From positions 1 to 21,700 of IMG/VR virus record IMGVR_UViG_3300032883_000049: a DNA stretch of 21,700 nucleotides; one strand, given 5' to 3'. Made by a program: the position numbers and the translations under genes. A model generated the notes under the pieces. That model ran no database searches. It saw only the letters and a program-made list of their open reading frames with translations, and was not told where the DNA came from. Positions 7,441 through 12,657 of this stretch are shown here, piece after piece. Origin of the DNA: a virus. Position 1 is the stretch's first letter. Every line of letters starts with the position of its first letter.

Positions 7441-7857
7441 TTAGAAAACGGTGTCGAGATCAGCGACGTTGGATTCTTCCTGAACGCCGCTCCTGGTGAT
7501 GCAGATCCGAACACCCAGATTGACCATGGCCGTTCCAACCGAATCGATGTCGAGCGTGAAGATGTCACCGGCTGCCACATTGGTGGGCTGACTGCTCAAT
7601 GTCGAGTAAGAAACTGTGGTCGAAACGGTACTGATCGTGATTTTGGTAGACTGAGAAAAGATCGTTGTTCCGTTCAGATGGACATCTGCGATCGTCTTGG
7701 TTGACCCCGTGCCCACATCAGAACAGGTGGAGAAGATATTAACGATCTTTCCGGCACACGGCGAAACTGCCATTGCCTTGTTCGTCGCTGCCGTAAGGGT
7801 GCCGACAGAAGTCAGATTGATCAACTGATGGTGCATGTTCTTTATGCGGATTCCCAT
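7441..7857 (-). CDS. beta-rich small virion protein (decoration-like)
   Basis: A 138-residue protein. It is almost entirely beta-strand-like: SPCAGKIVNIFSTCSDVGTG, then IADVHLNGTTIFS, then VAAGDIFTLDIDSVGTAMVN, then LGVRICITRS. The 'AGKI...V.LNG.TIF......AAGD....DID.VG' pattern recurs in small phage virion proteins beside capsid genes, where a decoration or head-fibre role is often assumed. It starts at the ATG at 7857, with GGGAGG about ten bases upstream; a later ATG at 7836 is possible. A 72-base gap separates it from the preceding gene and holds a short GC-rich inverted repeat (CCCG...CGGG). Confidence 0.7.
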   Translation of the reverse strand: MGIRIKNMHHQLINLTSVGTLTAATNKAMAVSPCAGKIVNIFSTCSDVGTGSTKTIADVHLNGTTIFSQSTKITISTVSTTVSYSTLSSQPTNVAAGDIFTLDIDSVGTAMVNLGVRICITRSGVQEESNVADLDTVF

Positions 7858-7929
7858 AGTTAGAACCCTCCCCGCTTCTCGAACGGGCGAGATACTGTTG
7901 TTGATGGAGGTGGAGAAAGTCTGGAGCGC

Positions 7930-8313
7930 TTACCTGGACTTTGCCGGAAACGCCATGGCTTTCATGGCTCCCGGCGCTTCCGGTACAGGTGCAGCGCCCC
8001 AGTGTGTTTCCATGTGCTGGTGAAGATCTTCAATCGTTTTGAACGATTTCGCGTCGCATTGATTGCTCTGGACGAAAGGACACGGATAGACTACATGCTT
8101 GCGAATCTCTTCCTGCGAAAGCTGGCCGAGATAGATAAGCTGAAATCCTACCGTTTCGCCAAAGTCGGGATCAATGATTTCGCTACGCTTGATCGCGTGC
8201 GCCGCCACTTCCGCAGGATAATCTACGACCTCGCCGGGTTGGATCGGTCCATAGTTCCCACTGTCGAAAGTGAACTCAAACGGCTTGTCGCTGGTATTGA
8301 TGATCTTCGCCAC
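7930..8313 (-). CDS. small protein with C2H2 zinc-finger-like C-terminus, next to capsid gene
   Basis: A 127-residue protein from a GTG at 8313 preceded by GGAG; a longer reading would start inside the capsid gene and is rejected. The first 65 residues look beta-rich (FEFTFDSGNYGPIQPGEVVD). Residues 76-104 form a zinc-finger-like unit: C78, C86, then FKTIEDLHQHMETH with H100 and H104. The Cys-Cys spacing (seven residues) is longer than the usual two to four, so metal binding is likely but unproven. It begins 26 bases after the capsid stop. Similar small proteins with a finger beside capsid genes are seen in environmental phages; the role is unknown. Confidence 0.7.
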   Translation of the reverse strand: MAKIINTSDKPFEFTFDSGNYGPIQPGEVVDYPAEVAAHAIKRSEIIDPDFGETVGFQLIYLGQLSQEEIRKHVVYPCPFVQSNQCDAKSFKTIEDLHQHMETHWGAAPVPEAPGAMKAMAFPAKSR

Positions 8314-8339
8314 TGTGCTTTCTCCGTTCAGTACCCGGC

Positions 8340-9622
8340 TTAGTAGATGTGGTTCGGCGTCCCCACCGTGGCAGTGATCCCGTCCAGTCGGAAGCTCTCG
8401 TTCGGACGATCGGTATGGTGCTCGTCGAAAATCCGATAGAATGCTTCCCACATGTCGTATCCCGCCACGTTGCGGAAGATCCGCTCATCTTCATCGGCCC
8501 ACTCGCCGCGTACGTTGATGTAACGGACGATCGAGCCCTTGATGGTTCCGAACAGAGTTCCGTAAGGAGCGTGCTTTGCGATCCTCCAGGGACGATCACC
8601 GTAGGTGATTTCTCCGCCCTTCTTGAGAGCCGCCTGTTTCGTTCCGCCATCCGGTGACTTCAGGTCAGCGCCGGAATACCGCCTGTCGGCCTGCAGGAGT
8701 TTCAGATACTCTCTGCGAACGCTGTGGTGGCAGAAGAAAACGCCGTCATTTGCGAAGTTGCCGCCACCGAGTTCATCCGAGGCATCGATGCCACGCTGGA
8801 TCACATCCAGGGTAAGCTGTCCCACAGAAGAAAACACGGTGGACTTGAAAACCGGATACGTGGTCCGGTTGACACCCGAAAGAGTGTTGGCGTAGGTGCC
8901 ATCATCGATCAGGCCCAGGAGACCCATGACCTCGTTGCCGTAGCTGTTCTTGCTACCGTCAGTAGAGATCCCCGAGACGTACTTGCAGCGCACCCAACGA
9001 CTGTTGTCGCTGAAGGTGGTCGATTGCGTTGCGGCGATCTTGACCGAAGTGCCAGCGGCGGTAATCGTCGAGACCTTCACAACTCCTTCGATGGTAGTCG
9101 CCGTGGTCGGATCAAGAACTGCGCAGTACATGTTAGGGTTGAGGAACCGGGCACCGTTCACAGCCCCCGAAACGTTGTATGGGCTATCCACGTTGAAAGT
9201 CGTGGTGTTGGTCATGCACTGAGCGCCGTACGTCAGACACAAGATGCCGGTTCCGGCACCAAACGCCTGTCTCTCGCGCTCATTCGCAAGATCCTTCACC
9301 AACCCCTTGATTTCCGATTCCATGGCCCTGGTGAACGCGCCTTCGCTCTTCAGGGATGCCTTGATGACCTGCCCCGTGAGCTGTACGCGCCCGTAGTTGT
9401 ACTTCGCGGTGATCGAGACATCCACGTAACCCTGAGCGCCAGCAGCCGGTAGGGGATCCCCCTCAGCCGACGCACCAACACCCTGGTTGCGCGAAATGTG
9501 CAGAGGATACTTCACCACGCGTCCCGTCCAGTCGGCTGAATCGTTCTCGTCGATCCAGTCCGCAAGGACGTTCTGCATGTTCAACTGCTCTTCGATGCGC
9601 GGCCCGTAAACCTCTTTGCAAA
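8340..9622 (-). CDS. major capsid protein, exon 2 (residues about 19-445)
   Basis: HK97-fold-like major capsid protein: the abundant shell subunit. The frame has no good start of its own, and in-frame text upstream of the first ATG/TTG reads KEVYGPRIEEQLN, a typical early motif of capsid proteins of this type. This shows that the N-terminus is encoded elsewhere, in the exon at 10294-10348. Later landmarks are VDVSITAKYNYGRVQLTGQV, MESEIKGLVKDLANERERQA, WVRCKYVSG, FFCHHSVRREYLKLLQADRR, and near the end YDMWEAFYRIFDEHHTDRPN. Joining after T10294 and before T9622 gives 1338 bases, 445 codons plus stop, within the usual capsid range. It follows the scaffold gene. A start at 9584 (TTG), used if no splicing is assumed, would lose the N-terminal arm. 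Confidence 0.85.
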
Positions 9623-10293
9623 CTGTTACGACCTCAATTTATGAGGCGGCTACTCGTTTCCGGTAGCTCTGCAGGTCGCCCTGCAGTTCGGATCGTTTCT
9701 TCATCCATCGTAGGAGTCACCCGTTCGGTCTCTCGCTGGGAAGGAAGTGCTTCATTCTCAACCGGTCCCATACGGTATCGGTTCAGGTGCTTCATCTTCG
9801 TGATGAGCAGTGAGCGCTTCTCGAACAGTTTCATGTCGCGGCCAGAGAACCGATTTCTTCCCTGAGCCGTTCCAAGCTCTACAAATTCCAGCATAGTCTC
9901 CGCTTGTCGTTTCTTCGCCACCAGATAGGGCATAATCGACTTGCACAAAATAGCCATATCCGCAAACGAAGTGACCTGGATCAACCAAGAACTTTTCCGA
10001 TTTCCTCTTCCCTTGATACTGCAGTACCGAAACTCATGATTGATGATCTGTTCCAAAATCTGCTTTACCCCGAGAATGAGTTCGATCGAAGTGTTCCCTA
10101 CAGCAAAAGAGCACTTGATCACCGGAAAGTGGTTTCGGTCGTAGGTAGCCGTCAGATAGAAAGATCCCTCTCCATCTGCGATCCCTGCGAGCCATGCCAA
10201 CTGTTCGTTAATGGTAGTCACATTCTTCCTTAGCTGGGCGTTTTCTCCGAAGAGACGTTCGCCCTTTTGGGTGAATTTTACTTGAGCATTGCT
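9623..10293 (-). ncRNA. group I intron interrupting the major capsid gene
   Basis: 671 bases between two parts of one capsid frame. P1: 10300-10294 (CTTGAGT) pairs with 10287-10281 (GCTCAAG), placing the conserved U.G at the 5' splice site. P10: the 3' exon TTGC (9621-9618) pairs with GCAA (10292-10289). The intron ends in G9623. P3: TCACCC (10274-10269) with GGGTGA (9722-9717). J3/4 is AAAA. P4: GGGCG (10264-10260) with CGCCC (10240-10236). P5: TCTC-TTCG-GAGA (10255-10244). P6: AAGGAAG (10231-10225) with CTTCCTT (9747-9741), with the ORF in its loop. Three 3' hairpins (9686-9669, 9667-9649, 9646-9632; two with GNRA loops) resemble P9-type domains. An R-like string (GAGAGACCGAACGG) and an S-like AAGAAACGATCCG are present, but I could not pair them as P7. 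Confidence 0.82.
9634..10221 (-). CDS. LAGLIDADG homing endonuclease, intron-encoded
   Basis: A 195-residue protein from a GTG at 10221, with AAGGAAG four bases upstream. A single LAGLIDADG motif, LAWLAGIADGEGSFYL (residues 8-23), carries the acidic residue that cuts DNA; single-motif members act as homodimers. A beta-strand saddle (FPVIKCSFAVGNTSIELILG) and then YLVAKKRQAETMLEFVELG follow the family order. It would cut the intronless capsid gene and so spread the intron. From about residue 151 on, the frame runs through the intron's 3' core, and the low-complexity tail is probably not part of the fold. Reading from the ATG at 10320, inside exon 1, is possible on the unspliced RNA but lacks a ribosome site. 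Confidence 0.88.
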   Translation of the reverse strand: MTTINEQLAWLAGIADGEGSFYLTATYDRNHFPVIKCSFAVGNTSIELILGVKQILEQIINHEFRYCSIKGRGNRKSSWLIQVTSFADMAILCKSIMPYLVAKKRQAETMLEFVELGTAQGRNRFSGRDMKLFEKRSLLITKMKHLNRYRMGPVENEALPSQRETERVTPTMDEETIRTAGRPAELPETSSRLIN

Positions 10294-10348
10294 ACTCAAG
10301 GCCCCCATTGAGGGCGGCATCGAAGCCGGTTAAGTCCTGTCCTGCCAT
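10294..10348 (-). CDS. major capsid protein, exon 1 (N-terminal 18 residues)
   Basis: ATG at 10348, with GAGG upstream, encodes MAGQDLTGFDAALNGGLE and one base of the next codon. On the unspliced transcript it stops at once at TAG (10294-10292), so it has no use as a separate gene. Spliced at T10294/T9622, it reads ...NGGLEFCKEVYGPRIEEQLN, joining directly to the capsid frame. It begins 16 bases after the scaffold stop, where a capsid gene is expected. An alternative join four bases away on both sides (after T10299 and G9619, reading NGGLKEVYG) keeps the frame too, but has no U.G pair at the splice site. Confidence 0.82.
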
Positions 10349-10364
10349 AATTGCTTACCTCACA

Positions 10365-11177
10365 TCAGTCTTGTCTACCTGCTTGCAGAATAGCCCAAGC
10401 TTGCTTGTGAGCAGATTTGGTGATCCCCTTGTCGTCTTTGTCCTTCGACTGCTGTGACAAGGTTCCCTGAGCACTAGGAAGCGTGGGCAACCGTGAAATC
10501 CGTCGCCGATCCGCTATGTCCTTGCTCTGTGCAGGTGTGGCCTTCCTGATTACCCCGAGAAAGTCCTTTTCAAGTACTGCGTAGGCTTTCTTGATGCAGG
10601 AAAGGTTGCCAGAAGCCCAGAGCCTTTTGAGTTTTGGATCCTGGTCTATTTCCAGCATAACCTGTCGAGCGAGACGGGCAACTGCCGCCTCATTCTTAGC
10701 CGGTATCCCTGCTGCCGTGGCAAGTTCGCGGATCTGTTCCTCTGCCGCGTCAAACTGCGCTTCAATGCGATCTGTCTGGTCCTGTTTCTGTTGCTCGATG
10801 TACTGAGCATACTCAGGGTCAGCCTTACGCATCAAAGCTTTGATTTCCTTCAGTTTGGCGGGAGAGATCTCCCCTTCCTGTTCGGCGGCTTTGGCAGCGG
10901 CAACCATCTGAGCTTTGTGCTTTTGGAACTCGATAACGTCGTTTGGATCGCCTATGTTAGCGCGATACCAGTTGGCGATTTCCTCAGCTTGTTTTCTCTG
11001 TTGGAGAAGTTGCTGGAAGCGCTGCTGCGCCTTTTTGGAGAGGGGCTGATCAGACTCTTCACCTTCCGGGTTTTGGTCGGCTCCGGCTTCCGAGGCTTCA
11101 AGGGATTCGTCTTTTACTTCGATTTGTTCGTCTGTAGCCGTTGACGAGGCGGCTCCTGTTTTTCCGTCATCTGGCAT
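10365..11177 (-). CDS. capsid scaffolding protein
   Basis: A 270-residue, highly charged, mostly helical protein just before the capsid gene. It has an acidic low-complexity N-terminus (about 1-45), then KKAQQRFQQLLQQRKQAEEI and a long Ala/Glu/Gln-rich coiled-coil region, and a basic polar C-terminus (KSAHKQAWAILQAG). These are the normal traits of phage scaffolds, which drive prohead assembly and then leave or are cleaved. The 'KKAQQRFQQLLQQRK' segment is a common scaffold feature in podovirus-like genomes. The start at the ATG follows AGGAC. An 85-base gap upstream may hold its own promoter, but I see no convincing -35/-10 pair. Confidence 0.85.
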   Translation of the reverse strand: MPDDGKTGAASSTATDEQIEVKDESLEASEAGADQNPEGEESDQPLSKKAQQRFQQLLQQRKQAEEIANWYRANIGDPNDVIEFQKHKAQMVAAAKAAEQEGEISPAKLKEIKALMRKADPEYAQYIEQQKQDQTDRIEAQFDAAEEQIRELATAAGIPAKNEAAVARLARQVMLEIDQDPKLKRLWASGNLSCIKKAYAVLEKDFLGVIRKATPAQSKDIADRRRISRLPTLPSAQGTLSQQSKDKDDKGITKSAHKQAWAILQAGRQD

Positions 11178-11262
11178 ACACTGAGTCCTCGTGACGTGAG
11201 GTTTCCGATAGTTTCACGCCACAAGGACTAACACAGTGCGGGAAGAGTGCAAGTGGTATTTT

Positions 11263-11997
11263 TCAGAATGCAGATTTCATGTGCGGATACTTCTCTAGGA
11301 AACGCTGGAGGTTCGAGTGACGTTCCGACTCCCTGGCGAAGCTGCATGACCAATTCTTTCCACGGTCCAGACTAGCTCCACCAGCGCCATGCTTGATGAC
11401 GAGATCACTACAGATCATCGTCCAGAAACCCTCAGCCCTGGCACGCATACAATAGTCGTCATCATCGAACCCGTAGCCAGTGAAGGTTTCATCCAGAAGA
11501 CCAATCTTGTCAATCAATTCCCGTTTGATGTAGACGCATGGGAAGCAGACAGTTAACTGGGAGCCGAAGATGTTTGAGAGGCTGGATCGCAGTTCCCTGA
11601 CCCTACTGAAACTTTGCCAACTGTTTCCCACCCCACCATCGATCAGGGGACTGATCAGACCGCACCTTTCCCATTCGTAGGCTCTTTGATGGAGTTTGGC
11701 AAAGAAGTCGTCTTCCACAACCTCCATGTCATCGTTGAGTAGAATTACGTCGTGAGGGAGAATATCTCCAACAAGAATTTTGATTCCACAGTTTGCATTT
11801 TTCGCGTAAATGAATGGCTTCTCAGCATCCACGTAGAAGCAGTCACCATACCATCCGGGATCATCAAAAGTCTCCTCGTGTCCGTCCCTGACCACGATTA
11901 TTCTTTGCCAATATTTGCTGTGTTTCCTGATTGACTCAATGAGGTTGCGAGCGTACTCAGGGTACTTGCTTAAGATCACTATTCCGTAGGGATTCAT
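11263..11997 (-). CDS. glycosyltransferase family 2-like protein
   Basis: A 244-residue GT-A fold enzyme that moves a sugar from a nucleotide donor to an acceptor. The N-terminus YGIVILSKYPEYARNLIESI is a Rossmann-like start; DVILLNDDMEVV (about 83-94) holds the metal-binding DxD-like NDD; TGYGFDDDDYCMRARAEGFW (about 173-192) is the typical acceptor/catalytic-base block of GT2 rhamnosyl- or glucosyl-transferases, and IKHGAGGAS closes the site. No membrane segment is seen, so it acts in the cytoplasm. The start overlaps the zinc-ribbon gene by 41 bases and has AGGAG eight bases upstream. It lies apart from the three-glycosyltransferase island, between portal and scaffold. The substrate is unknown. 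Confidence 0.85.
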   Translation of the reverse strand: MNPYGIVILSKYPEYARNLIESIRKHSKYWQRIIVVRDGHEETFDDPGWYGDCFYVDAEKPFIYAKNANCGIKILVGDILPHDVILLNDDMEVVEDDFFAKLHQRAYEWERCGLISPLIDGGVGNSWQSFSRVRELRSSLSNIFGSQLTVCFPCVYIKRELIDKIGLLDETFTGYGFDDDDYCMRARAEGFWTMICSDLVIKHGAGGASLDRGKNWSCSFARESERHSNLQRFLEKYPHMKSAF

Positions 11998-12241
11998 CGC
12001 TTCGGCTCCTGAAGGGATTGCAGATGCTGATGTGGTTGAAGAAACATTCTGGACAGAACAACCAAGACTGAACTTTGAGTTTTGGACCCGTAAACCTGGA
12101 TTCCCTAAAGACTACCTGACCCAGAGTAAACCGAACATGGCAGGTGCAACAATGGTTTTGGGATGGATGCTCCGGCATCCAGGCAAACTCTTCTTCCAGA
12201 TGTTTTGGCTTCTTGTGGTACGACGGCATCGTATGAGGCAT
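11957..12241 (-). CDS. small zinc-ribbon protein
   Basis: A 94-residue protein from the ATG at 12241 (MPHTMPSYHKKPK). It has two CxxC pairs, CCTC(H) near 31-34 and CPEC near 63-66, about 30 residues apart, which form a zinc-ribbon-like site; basic and aromatic residues lie between them (VVFRESRFTGPKLKVQSWLF). A TTG at 12268 would extend it across the 17-base duplicated segment and is less likely. AAAGG lies upstream, matching the ribosome site of the preceding small gene. The C-terminal 13 residues overlap the next gene. The role is unknown; possibilities include nucleic-acid binding or a minor head protein. Confidence 0.65.
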   Translation of the reverse strand: MPHTMPSYHKKPKHLEEEFAWMPEHPSQNHCCTCHVRFTLGQVVFRESRFTGPKLKVQSWLFCPECFFNHISICNPFRSRSDESLRNSDLKQVP

Positions 12242-12258
12242 GTGGCGCTGCCTTTCTG

Positions 12259-12300
12259 CCCTGTACAAAACTACTTTCGTACACCCTGTACAAAACTACT
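12259..12300 (-). repeat. 17-base tandem direct repeat, period 25
   Basis: CCCTGTACAAAACTACT occurs at 12259-12275 and again at 12284-12300, separated by 8 bases. It lies between the stop of the 49-codon gene and the start of the zinc-ribbon gene. Exact identity suggests a recent duplication; it contains GTAC, a short palindrome. It could be a regulatory or recombination remnant. Confidence 0.8.
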
Positions 12301-12448
12301 AGCGTTTCGAAACTGGCATCTTAGGCATGTTCTTCCGAGAGAGTTTCATGACCCCCTTCATGGCTTTCTTGACAGAGGAATCTTCGGTCGGGAGTTGCTG
12401 TTTCGTCCCCTGCCGATTGTAGGTGCCCATCAGTCCCTTGAGGTTCAT
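12299..12448 (-). CDS. small basic hypothetical protein (49 residues)
   Basis: MNLKGLMGTYNRQGTKQQLP and then a basic, Met/Lys-rich tail with KKAMKGVMKLSRKNMP. It starts on a 4-base ATGA overlap with the preceding gene, with AAAGGCAGC as ribosome site. Composition and the 'KKAMKGVM' segment parallel the end of the upstream gene (KKGMKAVMHRKKKG), suggesting that the two share an origin or function. Such short basic proteins lie near portal genes in several phages; DNA or scaffold contact is a guess. Its stop codon overlaps the direct repeat. Confidence 0.65.
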   Translation of the reverse strand: MNLKGLMGTYNRQGTKQQLPTEDSSVKKAMKGVMKLSRKNMPKMPVSKR

Positions 12449-12657
12449 TTGCTGCCTTTCTTCTTCCGATGCATGACGGCCTTCATGCCCTTTTTGACTT
12501 CGCTTTCCTCTGGCAATCCCTTTTCAGAAGTGGTAGCGAAGTCATGCAGTTGCTTGTGGGACATCTTGAGCAATCCACTGTTTCGAGCAAAGACCTGATC
12601 TGGGTTATGCTCAGCGATTGCCATGGCCCTGCGTTGTTTTACAGATGTGGCTGGCAT
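12445..12657 (-). CDS. small basic protein resembling DUF3008
   Basis: A 70-residue protein beginning MPATSVKQRRAMAIAEHNPD and continuing with KMSHKQLHDFATTSEKGLPE. The opening 'MPA.S..QR.AM..A' and the 'MS..QL.DFA.T..KGLPE' segment are the marks of DUF3008-type short phage and bacterial proteins, whose function is not established. It starts on a one-base TAATG overlap with the portal stop. The basic end (MHRKKKGSK) suggests nucleic-acid contact. The assignment rests on motif recall. Confidence 0.75.
   Translation of the reverse strand: MPATSVKQRRAMAIAEHNPDQVFARNSGLLKMSHKQLHDFATTSEKGLPEESEVKKGMKAVMHRKKKGSK

Noticed and set aside
7858-7929. Possible terminator in the 72-base gap after the C2H2-like gene
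   Set aside because: A short CCCG/CGGG inverted repeat is present but there is no U-tract and the next gene follows with a good ribosome site.
7930-8451. Longer reading of the C2H2-like gene from 8451
   Set aside because: It would overlap the capsid gene by over 100 bases with no ribosome site; the GTG at 8313 has GGAG and starts after the capsid stop.
8724-9452. Plus-strand ORF of 242 codons
   Set aside because: Antisense to the capsid gene; its length is explained by the codon bias of the real gene on the other strand, and no family resemblance is seen.
8340-9584. Complete capsid gene starting at the TTG 9584
   Set aside because: In-frame capsid text continues upstream of it and there is no ribosome site; exon 1 plus splicing explains the N-terminus better.
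9619-10299. Alternative splice join (after T10299 and G9619), reading NGGLKEVYG
   Set aside because: It also keeps frame, but U10299 would pair with A rather than G in P1, and P10 is worse. Kept only as a second choice.
9634-10320. Endonuclease start at the ATG 10320 or 10308 inside capsid exon 1
   Set aside because: No ribosome site, the extra residues would be encoded by the exon and intron 5' structures, and a GTG at 10221 with AAGGAAG starts directly before the LAGLIDADG region.
9634-10320. Intein instead of intron
   Set aside because: Exon 1 meets an in-frame stop at once and the endonuclease is in a different frame from the capsid; no Hint-type splicing blocks are visible.
11178-11262. 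Possible promoter or terminator upstream of the scaffold gene
   Set aside because: TTGCAC with a TTAGTC some 15 bases later is a poor match, and the small CCTC/GAGG inverted repeat is too weak to call.
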